Positions 16,750-25,752 of a stretch of DNA of 64,000 nt are shown one piece after another (the stretch's first letter is position 1; every line of letters starts with the position of its first letter). The notes beneath the pieces were generated by a model. It did not search any database. It saw nothing but the letters and a program-made list of their open reading frames with translations, and was not told the DNA's origin. Source of the DNA: Micromonospora coerulea (GTDB lineage Bacteria; Actinomycetota; Actinomycetes; Mycobacteriales; Micromonosporaceae); contig NZ_JAEMUW010000009.1 of assembly GCF_016598485.1 (NCBI RefSeq), positions 1 to 64,000 on the forward strand. The letters are read 5' to 3'. Position numbers and translations under genes: made by a program.

Positions 16750-17991
16750 TCAGCCGGCAGCGACCGTGGCCAGGTAGCGGTCGGCGGCCTCCGGCGTCAG
16801 GAACCAGTCCGCGAAGTCGTTCGGGTCGCTGAAGCCGTTGGCGAAGCGCCGGGCGACCGTCGGGTTCCCCGCGGCGGCCCCTAGGAGCTGCTGCACGTGC
16901 GGCGGCAGCGGCTGCAACATCGCGTTGGTCCAGCCGGTGACCGCCTGGCCGGCGCCGGACCAGAACCGCTCGAAGGTCTGCCCCATCCACTCCCGGTCGA
17001 ACGGCCGATCACCGCGCTCCAGGATGGACCCCAGGTAGGAGTGGGCGCACTTGGCGGCGGTGTTGCTGCCCTGACCGGTGATCGGGTCGTTGGCCACCAC
17101 CACGTCGGCCATGCCCAGCACGACCCCACCCGAGGGCAGTTCGGCCACCGGGCGGCGCACCGTCGGCGTGTACCGGCCCGAGAGGGTGGCCCGGCCGTCG
17201 GTCAACTCCACGTCGGCGCACCGCTCGTAGATCCACGGGGTGTACCGGCGGGCCAGGTCGAGGGTCAGCTTGAGGTGCTCGGCCGGGTCGCGCCGCTCGG
17301 CCCACAGGTCCAGCGGCCCGCCGGGCACCGCCTCCCAGAACAGGATCTCGCAGGGGCCGGAGTGGATCAGCCCCGGGATGACGAACAACTCACCCAGCCC
17401 CGGCACGGCGTTGAAGCTCACGTGGGGCACCGGCCACAGCGGATCCGGGGCCATGCCCTGCACGTACGCCACGGCCAGCCCCCGCTGTGGCGCGTCGTAC
17501 ACCGACCGCTGCGGGTCCCGGTCGAAGACGCCCACGAGGTCGCCCTTGCCGGCGGCGACGACGGTCAGGTCGTACCGGCCGAGCCGGGTGAGCCCGTCCA
17601 GGTCGGCGGTGGTCACCGTCTGGTAGAGCACGGTCCCGCCGCGCTGCTCGAACAGTTCCAGCCAGGCCGCCATCTTCACCCGCTGGTCGACGCTCTGCGC
17701 CGGCTCGTCCAGCGGGCACGGGATCCGCAGGGCCCGCTCGCCGGGCGGAGCGGACAGCGAGACGTGCAGCCCCTCGATCTGGGGTGCCCGGTCCTGCCAC
17801 AGGTCCAGCCCGTACCGGCGTTCGGTTCCCAGCGCGTTGCCGAACATCGCCTGGGTGCTCATCACCCAGCCGCGGCGGATCTCGTCCGGCGTACGGGCGG
17901 ACATGACGGTCACGTCGTAGCCCTCGGCGAGCAGGCTCAGGGCGAGCTGGAGCCCGGACTGTCCGGCCCCGACGACAAGGATCTTGCGCAT
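16750..17991 (-). CDS. Styrene/indole monooxygenase-like flavoprotein (StyA family)
   Basis: The protein has 413 residues. The N-terminal FAD loop is ILVVGAGQSGLQLALSL, and the middle region contains the substrate-binding domain of StyA-type monooxygenases (FVIPGLIHSGPCEILFWEAV). GMADVVVANDPITGQGSN is the second FAD motif. Such enzymes epoxidise styrene or indole using reduced FAD supplied by a separate reductase, and no StyB-like reductase is nearby. It starts 18 bases after the conservon GTPase gene on the same strand with GGAGGAAACA before its ATG. It thus behaves as the last gene of the conservon, in the place where P450 genes lie in some Streptomyces conservons. Confidence 0.87.
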   Translation of the reverse strand: MRKILVVGAGQSGLQLALSLLAEGYDVTVMSARTPDEIRRGWVMSTQAMFGNALGTERRYGLDLWQDRAPQIEGLHVSLSAPPGERALRIPCPLDEPAQSVDQRVKMAAWLELFEQRGGTVLYQTVTTADLDGLTRLGRYDLTVVAAGKGDLVGVFDRDPQRSVYDAPQRGLAVAYVQGMAPDPLWPVPHVSFNAVPGLGELFVIPGLIHSGPCEILFWEAVPGGPLDLWAERRDPAEHLKLTLDLARRYTPWIYERCADVELTDGRATLSGRYTPTVRRPVAELPSGGVVLGMADVVVANDPITGQGSNTAAKCAHSYLGSILERGDRPFDREWMGQTFERFWSGAGQAVTGWTNAMLQPLPPHVQQLLGAAAGNPTVARRFANGFSDPNDFADWFLTPEAADRYLATVAAG

Positions 17992-18009
17992 TGTTTCCTC
18001 CAGGTTGAG

Positions 18010-18615
18010 CTACCGTGCCGCGAGCGCGCCCGCGGTGGGCCGGGCGGTGCGGGACATGGTGTGTTCCACGACCACCAGCAGCGCCCGCGCCACCGACGAC
18101 GGGTCGCGGGCGTCGCAGGCGATCAGGGGCACGCTGGCGGGGACCGAGAGCGCTTCGCGAACCTCCTCGAGCGGGTGGTGCAGCACCCCGTCGAACAGGT
18201 TCACGCAGACCACGAACGGCAGGTCGCTGTCCTGCTCGAAGTAGTTGATCGCCGGGAACGAGGCGGCCAGGTTCCGCGTGTCGGCGAGCACCAGTGCACC
18301 GACCGCGCCCCGGCACAGGTCGTCCCACATCGGCCAGAACCGGGGTTGGCCCGGCGTGCCGAACAGGTACAGCACGAGGTCGGGGCCGATGGTCAGCCGG
18401 CCGAAGTCCATCGCCACGGTCGTGGTCTTCTTGTCGATCCCCGGGTCCATCCGGTCGACGGTTTCGCTGGCCGCGGTCATCCACGCCTCGGTGTTGATCG
18501 GCGGGATCTCTGAAATGGACCCGACGCAGGTGGTCTTGCCGACGCCGAAGCCGCCCGCGATGACGATCTTCGCCGAGGTCACTGGCGGCGTGTCAGGCAA
18601 GCTTGCGGAGGCCAT
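18010..18615 (-). CDS. cvnD: Conservon Ras-like GTPase (CvnD)
   Basis: This 201-residue protein has the P-loop GGFGVGKTT (21-29), TVAMDFGR as switch I, FGTPGQPRF as the G3 region, and VNLFDG in the NKxD position. This is the CvnD (ATP/GTP-binding DUF-type) family. CvnD proteins are membrane-associated switches acting with CvnA to C in a heterotrimeric complex that resembles eukaryotic G-protein signalling. The ATG at 18615 lies inside the upstream DUF742 gene, overlapping it by 23 bases, which is typical of conservons. An earlier in-frame start would lengthen the overlap and add residues unlike the family. Confidence 0.92.
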   Translation of the reverse strand: MASASLPDTPPVTSAKIVIAGGFGVGKTTCVGSISEIPPINTEAWMTAASETVDRMDPGIDKKTTTVAMDFGRLTIGPDLVLYLFGTPGQPRFWPMWDDLCRGAVGALVLADTRNLAASFPAINYFEQDSDLPFVVCVNLFDGVLHHPLEEVREALSVPASVPLIACDARDPSSVARALLVVVEHTMSRTARPTAGALAAR

Positions 18616-18934
18616 CGCGCAGTCTCTCCAGGAGGCGGAAGTCGACATTGTCGTGGTCGGTGTGGATCAGCAGCCGGTCGGTGGCGGCCAGGTCGTCGAC
18701 GACCACCCGAGTGACACCCAGCGACATCCCGCAGACCGCGGAGAGTTCGGCCACCGAGCGCGCCGACCCGCGGGCCTGCTCGTACAGCGTGCGGGTCTCG
18801 GGCAGCAGACCCGAGGCGAAGACGGCGTCGTAGTACGGCACCGACACCAGGGTGTGGACGAGCAGTGGCCGCCGGGTGCGGGTGCGTCCGGCGGTCAGCA
18901 CGTACGGCCGCACCTTCCAGTACGTCATCGGCAT
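18593..18934 (-). CDS. cvnC: Conservon DUF742 protein (CvnC)
   Basis: The protein has 113 residues. It begins MPMTYWKVRPYVLTAGRTR and carries a winged-helix-like middle region (SVAELSAVCGMSLGVTRVVVDDL) followed by the short basic tail ERLRDGLRKLA. DUF742 proteins are the third component of conservons. GAAGGAG lies 8 bases before the ATG. The gene is 21 bases after cvnB and overlaps cvnD, so all four form one transcription unit. Confidence 0.93.
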   Translation of the reverse strand: MPMTYWKVRPYVLTAGRTRTRRPLLVHTLVSVPYYDAVFASGLLPETRTLYEQARGSARSVAELSAVCGMSLGVTRVVVDDLAATDRLLIHTDHDNVDFRLLERLRDGLRKLA

Positions 18935-18954
18935 GATCTGGCTCCTTCGGCCCG

Positions 18955-19413
18955 TCAGCGGGGCTGACTGGCGGTCATCCGGTGCAGCTCGTGGCGGACC
19001 TGCGGGGTGAGGGCGTGCCACACCGCGCCGACGAACTGGGTCATCCGGTAGGAGACGACCCGCAGGTCGCAGCCGGGGGCCGCGGCTACCGCCAGGCCCG
19101 CCGACTCGCCGACCCGCATGAACAGCAGGTGCCCCCGCGGCAGCCGTACGGTGAGGTACTCGGACGAGCCGAGGTCCAGCAGGGCCGCGCTGCGGTCGGC
19201 CATGCTGAGCAGGCCGGCGGTCAGCGCGGAGAGCTGGTCGCCGAGGTCGCGGTGCACGCCGCGGGAGGCGGCGAGCTGGAGGCCGTCCAACGACACCAGC
19301 ATCGCGTGGGTGACCCCGGGTACGTCCTCGGCGAACTGACGGATCAGCCAGGCGCAGTCCGGCAGTCCCTGGCCGGTGGTCGCCGTACCGTTGCCGGAGT
19401 ATGCGTGGGTCAT
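18955..19413 (-). CDS. cvnB: Conservon Roadblock/LC7 protein (CvnB)
   Basis: This 152-residue protein has a Roadblock/LC7 fold. The region from about residue 21 (LPDCAWLIRQFAEDVPGVTHAMLVSLDGL) to YLTVRLPRGHLLFMRV forms the alternating helix-strand pattern. In conservons CvnB binds the GTPase and the kinase-like protein. Its ATG at 19413 overlaps the TGA of cvnA by four bases (ATGA), and a GAAGG site lies upstream within cvnA. Confidence 0.93.
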   Translation of the reverse strand: MTHAYSGNGTATTGQGLPDCAWLIRQFAEDVPGVTHAMLVSLDGLQLAASRGVHRDLGDQLSALTAGLLSMADRSAALLDLGSSEYLTVRLPRGHLLFMRVGESAGLAVAAAPGCDLRVVSYRMTQFVGAVWHALTPQVRHELHRMTASQPR

Positions 19414-20609
19414 CGCTGCTGTCCTTCGTCGCTGGTGGTCCGGGCGTCGCTGACGCCGGCGGCGAAGGCCGCCGTCTCGTCCGGCCACGCCTCGGGTGGG
19501 GATCCGGCGCCGGGGTCGGCCGGGGGTCGGGTGGTCGCCGCGGACTGGTCACGGACACTCGTCGGCACCCGCTGGGGCAGGCTGCCGGCCGGCTGCTGCG
19601 CGGTGGCCGGCCCGGGGAGCGTGCTCAACGGCACGGTGGGCGAGTTGGTGCTGTCATGGGGCGCGGCCATCGGCGTACTCCAGGGGTGGGCCCCGCCCCC
19701 CGGGGACGGGGACGGGATCCCGGCGGACGGGGACGGCCAGGCCGGCGGGACGGGCGCGCCGGCCGGCGCCGCCGCGGTGGGAATCTCGCAGAGCAGCGCG
19801 CCGGGGACGAGCACCGTGGCCGTGGCGCCGCCGGAGGGGCGGTTGGTGAGGGCGACCCGCAGCTGGCGGGCGACGGCCAGGTGGGCCACGACGGCGAGCC
19901 CGAGGTGAGCGGCGGGGTCGAGCGTGGCCGGGGTGACCAGCCGGCCGTTGAGCAGGGCGTTGAGCTGGGACAGATGGTCGGGCTGGAGGCCCACGCCGGC
20001 GTCCTCGATCCGCAGCAGGACGCTGCCGTCCTCGGTGATGAACGCCGACACGATCACCGGCGCGGTGGGCGGCGAGAACCGGGTGGCGTTGTCCAGCAGC
20101 TCGGTGAGCACCCGGATCACGTCGTCGGCGGCGAACTCGACCACGGCCAGGTCCACCACGTGACCCACCCGGATGCGGGCGTAGTGCTCGACAGCGGAGC
20201 TGGCCGCCCGGACGACGTCGACCAGGGTGACTGTCTGCGGGTTGGCGTCCTCGACCCGACGGCCCAGCAGCACCTGCAGGTTCTCCGCGTGCCGCCGGAT
20301 CCGGGTGTTCGCGTGGTCGATGCGGTAGAGCCGCTCCAGCCGGTCCGGGTTCTGCTCGTCGGCCTCCACGGCTTCCAGGTGGGAACCCATCTGGTACGCG
20401 GAGGCCATGATCCGCATCGCGAACTGCTCGCAGATCGCCGGCCAGGGATTCGGGGGTTCCTCGGCGGGTGGCGGCGGTGGCGGGGGTGTCTCCTGTGGTG
20501 CGACGTCCCACTGGGCGACGGTCGGATCCAACCAGCGCGCCGCCCGCTGCCGCCACGTCGCCCTGCGTCGACCCGCCGACGAAACTGGGGTGATATCGGT
20601 GCGTCTCAC
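19410..20609 (-). CDS. cvnA: Conservon histidine-kinase-like ATPase lacking a sensor domain (CvnA)
   Basis: This 399-residue protein has an ATP-binding HATPase core: TELLDNATRFSPP (N box), RIEDAGVGLQ (G1), and HLGLAVVAHLAVARQL (G2). The dimerisation region before it lacks a phosphoacceptor histidine (HAENLQVLLGRR). Most CvnA proteins are about 800 residues long with a periplasmic nitrate/NIT-like sensor, transmembrane helices and HAMP. Here none is present, and the N-terminus is only a short Arg- and Pro-rich leader. The last 130 residues are disordered and Pro-rich. The GTG at 20609 has only a weak ribosome site. The protein would be cytoplasmic and must receive its signal from a partner. 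Confidence 0.88.
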   Translation of the reverse strand: MRRTDITPVSSAGRRRATWRQRAARWLDPTVAQWDVAPQETPPPPPPPAEEPPNPWPAICEQFAMRIMASAYQMGSHLEAVEADEQNPDRLERLYRIDHANTRIRRHAENLQVLLGRRVEDANPQTVTLVDVVRAASSAVEHYARIRVGHVVDLAVVEFAADDVIRVLTELLDNATRFSPPTAPVIVSAFITEDGSVLLRIEDAGVGLQPDHLSQLNALLNGRLVTPATLDPAAHLGLAVVAHLAVARQLRVALTNRPSGGATATVLVPGALLCEIPTAAAPAGAPVPPAWPSPSAGIPSPSPGGGAHPWSTPMAAPHDSTNSPTVPLSTLPGPATAQQPAGSLPQRVPTSVRDQSAATTRPPADPGAGSPPEAWPDETAAFAAGVSDARTTSDEGQQR

Positions 20610-20831
20610 GAAATTACCGGCCTGTCCGTGATCATCGGCTCTGGCATGGTGCAGCAGTCAACCACCGTTGTGTGCCGATAGCAACGGGCAAGGTCAACTT
20701 AGGGGGGTTTTCACACCCGTCTCGCCGTGCTGCCACGAAAGCTTCATCGGGTTGGCTCGGCGAAACGCAACAGCCGGACGGAGAAATCTTCTGATCCTCG
20801 CGGGTGGGAGCCGTGACCCCGGCGACCTGAG

Positions 20832-20860
20832 GGTCGGGCGGTCGCCGTGACCGCCCGACC
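20832..20860 (-). terminator. Terminator at the end of the mannosidase operon
   Basis: GGTCGGGCGGTC pairs exactly with GACCGCCCGACC over 12 bases across a 5-base loop, 11 bases downstream of the GH38 stop. It separates that operon from the divergently placed start of the conservon. Confidence 0.8.
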
Positions 20861-20870
20861 AGGAGAAGCC

Positions 20871-23708
20871 TCAGCCGGCCAGGTCGAGCTGGATCGTCGC
20901 TATCTCCCACGCCCGCACCGGCAGCCGGACCCGCCCGTCGCCGTCGACCGGCAGCGGCTCGCCCGCTCGGCCGATCAGGTCGGCCCGCCACGCCCCGCGT
21001 AAGCCGCGGCCGGCCCCGATGACGGCGTTGGTGTCCCGGGCGGCGACCACCCGCAGCTCGATCCGGCCGTCCCGGTCCCGGAGGCTGGTCAGCGCGACGC
21101 CGTCCCCGTCGACGGTCACTCCGGTGACCGGCGCCGGCAGCCCGGCGGAGGGTTCGCCGCTGCCCGGGAAGTCCAGCAGCTCGTGCCGGTACGCCTCGGC
21201 CGCCGCCAGGACCCCGGCGGAGTCCCAGTCGCCCCGGAACGGCAGCACCGCCAGCTCGACGCTGCGCTCGCCCCGGCACTGGGCCAGCGGCGTGGGCAGC
21301 TGCGGGCCGGCGGGTTCGTCCCGCAGGGCGTGCCGGTTACGGGACAGCATTCCGATCGCGCGCAGTACGGTGACGGCCAGTTCCCGGCCGGAGTCGGTCA
21401 CCTCGTACTCGGTCGGCTGGGTCAGCAGCACGGCGAGCGACCCCTCGGCGCCCCCGGCGGCGACGAACCCGGAGGCGGGGAACGTCGGCAGGGGCACCTC
21501 ACCGCCGCCACCCTCGGCGGTCAACCCGCGCTCGACCACCGCGAACTGACCCTCCGCGTAGGACGAACGGGCCGCTGCGGGTAGCGGCAGGTGCAGGCGG
21601 ACCCGGTGGTCGTCGCAGCGGTTGTCGAAGCTCAGCCGCAGCCGGGCGAAGGCCTCACCGGCCCGTAGCTCCACCCGGGTGGTCACGGTGGCGGTCTCCC
21701 GGTCCACGCGGCGCGAACCCGCGTCCACGTCGGCGCCGACCGGCCAGCGGTACTCGCGGACCACGTCGAGGACGGCGACCACCGGGCCTTCGTGCACCAC
21801 GACGGTCCGCACCGCGCGCGGCTTGTCGACCAGCTCGTCCGCGGCCGGCGGCGCGTAGTTGTAGCTGTCGCCCACGTCGCCGCCGTCGACGATCCGCGCC
21901 ACGCCGTCCACGCTCAGGCCGTCCGGTGCGGACAGCCGCAGCGTGCCGTCCTCGGCCACCTCGACGCGGAGCAGGCCGTTGTCGACGGCCCGACCGACGA
22001 CCGTCACGGGCGCCGGGCCCGCCGCGCCGGCCGCCTCCGGCCCCAGCGCGGCGCCGTTCGCCCGCGCCCGGGCCGCCTCCGGTACCGGCGCCGGGTTGTC
22101 CGCCCGCGTGGCCGGGTCGTCCGGGGGCAGGGCCACCGGGCGCACCGCGGCGAGACCGAGCGCCGGCACCTCGACCAGCGCGGCGACGGTCAGCCGTGGG
22201 GCGGCGACGATCCGCACCCGCCACCGGTCCGGGCCGACCGCGGCGGCGAGCGCCAGCCGGACGTCCTCGACGTCGAAGGCCGGGTCGCCGTGCCGGGCCA
22301 CCCGGAAGGTGAGGGTGGCGTCGTCCGGCGACACCGACCAGGCGGTGATCTCCTGCCCGTACAGCTCGCGCCCGTGCACCCGGGTGAGCACCGCCGGCAG
22401 GTCGGCCGTCGGCACCAGGTCGTCGGCGAGCAGCGTCCGGGCCCGGTCGAGGACCTGGGCGGGCGCGACCGTGCCGTCGGCGCCGACCAGGCCGACCGCT
22501 CCGTCCCCGGGCCCCTCGACGTCGAGGCGGACCAGGGCGGTCCGAGCCGCCGGGGTCGGGTTGAACAGCAGGTACCCGTCGCGCGGCACACCGCCGGCCA
22601 GCCGCGCCCCCACCAGGTCGCAGACGGCCCGGCCGAGCTGGTCCGCCTCGGCCAGCCGGGCGGCCACCTGCTCGGCGGTCTCGTCGCAGCCGCATCCGGT
22701 CACCGAGTCGTGGCAGCTCGCGTCGATCAGCCGGGTCCAGGCCATGTCGAGGAACCGTTGCACGGACGGGTCGTGGAAGAGCGCGGCCAGCGGTTCGGCG
22801 TACCGCTCGACCCGCCGCTCGGCGCGGCCCATCGCCTGCTTGAGGTGGGCGCGTACGGAGATCACGCCGGGAAGGATGTTGGCCCGGGCGTGCGAGCGCA
22901 GTTCGCCCGCCACGACGGGCAGGCCGTCCACCGTGGTCGGTTGGGTGGCGAAGTACTCCGCGAGGGTGCCGAGCCGCAGGCGTACCCCGTCGACGTCGGC
23001 GGCGGCCAGCCGGTCCGGGGCGTCCGGCGCGGGCGCGGCGTGGTCGGTGCCGTACATCGCCAGGATCGGGGTGTCGTCGCCGTCGGGCCGCCAGCCGCGC
23101 AACCGTTCGGCCAGGTCGACCGCCCGGCGCGTGACCAGGCGCGGGTTGTCCATCAGTCCGGCCGCGTTGCCGTAGCCGCCGGGCAGGTACTCGGTGCGGA
23201 TCGTGGTGCCGTCCGGCGCCTGCCAGGCGAACGCGTGCGACCGGACCCGCTCCGGCACGCCCCGGAACACGCAGGCGTGGGCCAGTCCCGCCCCGGCCAG
23301 GAGCTGCGGCATCTGCGCGACGTGCCCGAACATGTCGGGCAGGTAGCCGACCGGCATCGCCCCGCCCAGGCCCGCGCTGCGGGCCAGCCCGCGCTCCAGG
23401 TTGCGGACGATGTTTTCCCCGGAGCAGAGGAACTCGTCGAGCAGGATCTGCCACGGCCCGACGGACAGCCGCCCGGCCCGCACCAGCGCGACCACCTGCT
23501 CCCGGCGCTCGGGCCGGACCTCCAGGTAGTCGTCGACCGCGGCGAGCTGCCCGTCCAGGGTGAACCGCTGGCGCTCGTCGTGCGCCATTCGGTCGAAGAC
23601 CTCGTCGAGCAGGGCCACCAGCCGCAGCCGGAACCGCTGGAACGGCTCGTACCACTCGCGGTCCCAGTGGGTGTGCGGCACCACGATGATCTCGGTCGGT
23701 CGGTCCAT
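20871..23708 (-). CDS. GH38 alpha-mannosidase (cytoplasmic)
   Basis: This 945-residue retaining alpha-mannosidase shows zinc ligands in PHTHWDREWY near the N-terminus. VGYLPDMFGHVAQMPQLL contains the nucleophile aspartate, and CHDSVTGCGCDETAEQV the histidine and helical region. The C-terminal half is the large beta-sandwich of family 38. The sequence is closer to bacterial MngB-like enzymes than to Golgi mannosidases, judging by its N-terminus. There is no signal peptide, so it acts on an imported glycoside. The ATG overlaps the preceding oxidoreductase stop (TGATG). It is the last gene of an ABC-importer operon, which suggests it cleaves mannose from the imported compound. Mannosylglycerate is an alternative substrate. 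Confidence 0.92.
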   Translation of the reverse strand: MDRPTEIIVVPHTHWDREWYEPFQRFRLRLVALLDEVFDRMAHDERQRFTLDGQLAAVDDYLEVRPERREQVVALVRAGRLSVGPWQILLDEFLCSGENIVRNLERGLARSAGLGGAMPVGYLPDMFGHVAQMPQLLAGAGLAHACVFRGVPERVRSHAFAWQAPDGTTIRTEYLPGGYGNAAGLMDNPRLVTRRAVDLAERLRGWRPDGDDTPILAMYGTDHAAPAPDAPDRLAAADVDGVRLRLGTLAEYFATQPTTVDGLPVVAGELRSHARANILPGVISVRAHLKQAMGRAERRVERYAEPLAALFHDPSVQRFLDMAWTRLIDASCHDSVTGCGCDETAEQVAARLAEADQLGRAVCDLVGARLAGGVPRDGYLLFNPTPAARTALVRLDVEGPGDGAVGLVGADGTVAPAQVLDRARTLLADDLVPTADLPAVLTRVHGRELYGQEITAWSVSPDDATLTFRVARHGDPAFDVEDVRLALAAAVGPDRWRVRIVAAPRLTVAALVEVPALGLAAVRPVALPPDDPATRADNPAPVPEAARARANGAALGPEAAGAAGPAPVTVVGRAVDNGLLRVEVAEDGTLRLSAPDGLSVDGVARIVDGGDVGDSYNYAPPAADELVDKPRAVRTVVVHEGPVVAVLDVVREYRWPVGADVDAGSRRVDRETATVTTRVELRAGEAFARLRLSFDNRCDDHRVRLHLPLPAAARSSYAEGQFAVVERGLTAEGGGGEVPLPTFPASGFVAAGGAEGSLAVLLTQPTEYEVTDSGRELAVTVLRAIGMLSRNRHALRDEPAGPQLPTPLAQCRGERSVELAVLPFRGDWDSAGVLAAAEAYRHELLDFPGSGEPSAGLPAPVTGVTVDGDGVALTSLRDRDGRIELRVVAARDTNAVIGAGRGLRGAWRADLIGRAGEPLPVDGDGRVRLPVRAWEIATIQLDLAG

Positions 23709-24844
23709 CAGCTCGCCGCCTCTCCGCCGATCGCCGCCCCGGTCAACTCCCCGTAGCGGCGTACCACCTGTTGGCTGGTCCGTACGTCGGCCGCGCCCTC
23801 GGCGATGCCGCTCAGCGGGCGCGTGCCTTCGGTCACCATCGCGTGGAAGGCGACCAGCTCCTGCTCGAACGCCTCGGTCACCGACCGGAACGCCGTCCGC
23901 CGCTCGCCGTCGCCGCGCCGGTCCACCGCGGTCAGGGTGGTCGGCGCGTTGAGCAGGTACGGCGACGGGAAGACCAGCTCCAGCGCCCCCCGGGCGTGGT
24001 GCAGCGTCACCGTTTCCCGGTAGGCCGGGCAGTCCGGCAGGTTGAGCCAGCGGATGCCGTACCGGCCGCCGTCGGGCAGCCGGCCGGAGATCTCCACCGA
24101 CGGCTCGGCCGGCCCGTCGGGTGCCAGCGGCCAGGTCGCGACGTGGTCGACCGTGGCCGGCGCGCCGGTGAACAGCCGCAGCAGCGACAGGTCGTGCGAG
24201 ACGCTGTTGATCAGAATCTGGTAGAGGGTGCGGGCGCCCCGGTCCCCGCCCACCGCCGCGTCGAGCAGCCCGTCGTCGGCCTCCCGCAGCCGGGCCAGCT
24301 CCGCGGGCGGCACGTCCCGCGGCGCGGGCGGCAGGTTGGCGAACGCCAGCTGCTGGTCCCCGGCGGCGTGCAGGACGGTCACCTCGACCGCGTGCACCGC
24401 CGCCGGGCCGCCGATCTCGTCGAGCAGCCGGGCGGCCTCGGCCACCGCCGGGTCGTACTGCTTCATGTAGCCGACCATCAGCGCCGCGCCGGAGCCGGTC
24501 AGCCGGTCGGTCTCGGCGACGGTGTAGGCGAGCGGCTTCTCGCAGAGCACCGGCAGCCCTCGGCCCAGCGCCGCGGCGGCGAGTTCCCCGTGCGAGCCGG
24601 AGGTCGCCAGCAGCACCGCGTCGTAGCCGCCGCCGGCCAGCAGGGTCGCCGCGTCCGCGTACCGCCGGGCCGGATCGACGCCGTACCGGTCGCCGAGTTC
24701 CGCCAGCCGCGACGGGGACAGGTCGCTGAGCGCGACGACGTCGAACAGGTCGGCCCGGCGGCGCAGCAGCGGCAGGTGCACCGTACGGGCGATGACGCCG
24801 AGCCCGGCCACCGCGATCCTGATCCGCTTGCCCCCCTCGGTCAT
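23708..24844 (-). CDS. Gfo/Idh/MocA-family NAD(P) oxidoreductase
   Basis: This 378-residue protein starts MTEGGKRIRIAVAGLGVIART, a dinucleotide-binding Rossmann fold. The EKPLAYT motif holds the lysine used by the family in sugar and inositol dehydrogenases. The second domain is a typical open beta-sheet. The family includes myo-inositol 2-dehydrogenase (IolG), so this could oxidise inositol or a derivative to an inosose. The substrate cannot be proven. The ATG overlaps the isomerase stop by four bases (ATGA), and the stop overlaps the mannosidase ATG, so all three genes are translationally coupled. Confidence 0.88.
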   Translation of the reverse strand: MTEGGKRIRIAVAGLGVIARTVHLPLLRRRADLFDVVALSDLSPSRLAELGDRYGVDPARRYADAATLLAGGGYDAVLLATSGSHGELAAAALGRGLPVLCEKPLAYTVAETDRLTGSGAALMVGYMKQYDPAVAEAARLLDEIGGPAAVHAVEVTVLHAAGDQQLAFANLPPAPRDVPPAELARLREADDGLLDAAVGGDRGARTLYQILINSVSHDLSLLRLFTGAPATVDHVATWPLAPDGPAEPSVEISGRLPDGGRYGIRWLNLPDCPAYRETVTLHHARGALELVFPSPYLLNAPTTLTAVDRRGDGERRTAFRSVTEAFEQELVAFHAMVTEGTRPLSGIAEGAADVRTSQQVVRRYGELTGAAIGGEAAS

Positions 24845-25752
24845 CGCAGCGCCTCCGCCAGCCACCGCCGGTTGCCGTGCTGGTCGGCGCGGATCCGTTC
24901 CAGGTCCCGGCCCTGCGCGGGCGCGTCCTGTTCGATCACCAGCCAGCCGGTGTAGCCGATCTCGTCGAGGCCGCGCAGCACGCCGGCGAAGTCGACGTCG
25001 CCGGCGCCCAGGGCGCAGAAGCCACCGGCCGCGACCACCTCGGCCAGCCCGCCGCCGGCCTCGCGGACCCGGTGGTGCGCGGCCAGGTCGGCGTCCTTGA
25101 GGTGGACCTGACCGATCCGGCCGGCCCACTTGCGCAGCGCGGTGGCCGGGTCCCCGCCGGCCAGCATCAGGTGCCCGGTGTCCAGGCAGACCGCCACGTC
25201 GGTGAGTTCCAGCAGCCGGTCGGCCTCCGCCTCGGTCTCCACGTCGGTGCCCAGGTGGTAGTGGAACACCGGTTCGAGGCCCCGGCCCCGGCACCGGTCG
25301 ACGGCCTGCTGCACCCGGGCGGCGAAGCCCGGCCAGGCGGCGGCCGGCAGGGCGGCGGCCAGGTCCGGCGGGGTGCCCGGGCGGGCCATCCGGGCCGGGT
25401 TGCCGGGGCAGGCGAGGGTGGGCCGGGGCGCGAACCGGGGATCATCGACGGGCGCGGCGGCGAACACGTCCAGTGCCGCGTCGAGCTGGACGAGATCCTC
25501 GGCGAACCCGTCGCGGTCGGCGAAGCGCAGGTCGACCCAGCCGCCGGCGAGCCCGATGCCGCTGGCGGCCAGCCGCCCGGCCAGCACCTCCCCGGTCCCC
25601 AGGTAGCCGATCGGCCCGGAGTCCACTCCGGTGTAACCGTCCGTCGCCAGCGACGCGAGCAGCTCGTCCGGGCCGACGAACGGGTCGTCCGCCTGGTAGA
25701 TGCCGTAGTTGCAGGGGGCTCCGGCCACCCTGGTCCGTGCGGTCAGCGGCAC
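24841..25752 (-). CDS. Sugar phosphate isomerase/epimerase-fold TIM barrel (IolE-like)
   Basis: The protein has 303 residues. The xylose-isomerase-like barrel has metal-site residues in the FHYHLGTDVET and CLDTGHLMLAG strands, HLKDADLAAHH near the fifth and sixth strands, and VIEQD at the end. Relatives include inosose dehydratase (IolE), hydroxypyruvate isomerase and sugar epimerases. In this operon, between a PHP hydrolase and a Gfo/Idh dehydrogenase, an IolE-type dehydratase or inosose isomerase is the best guess. The GTG at 25752 (VPLTARTRVAGAPCNYG) is preceded by GGAGG and lies inside the end of the PHP gene. Confidence 0.84.
   Translation of the reverse strand: MPLTARTRVAGAPCNYGIYQADDPFVGPDELLASLATDGYTGVDSGPIGYLGTGEVLAGRLAASGIGLAGGWVDLRFADRDGFAEDLVQLDAALDVFAAAPVDDPRFAPRPTLACPGNPARMARPGTPPDLAAALPAAAWPGFAARVQQAVDRCRGRGLEPVFHYHLGTDVETEAEADRLLELTDVAVCLDTGHLMLAGGDPATALRKWAGRIGQVHLKDADLAAHHRVREAGGGLAEVVAAGGFCALGAGDVDFAGVLRGLDEIGYTGWLVIEQDAPAQGRDLERIRADQHGNRRWLAEALR

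Noticed and set aside
21792..23756. Long plus-strand frame opposite the GH38 gene
   Set aside because: Shadow of the mannosidase with low-complexity composition and no ribosome site.
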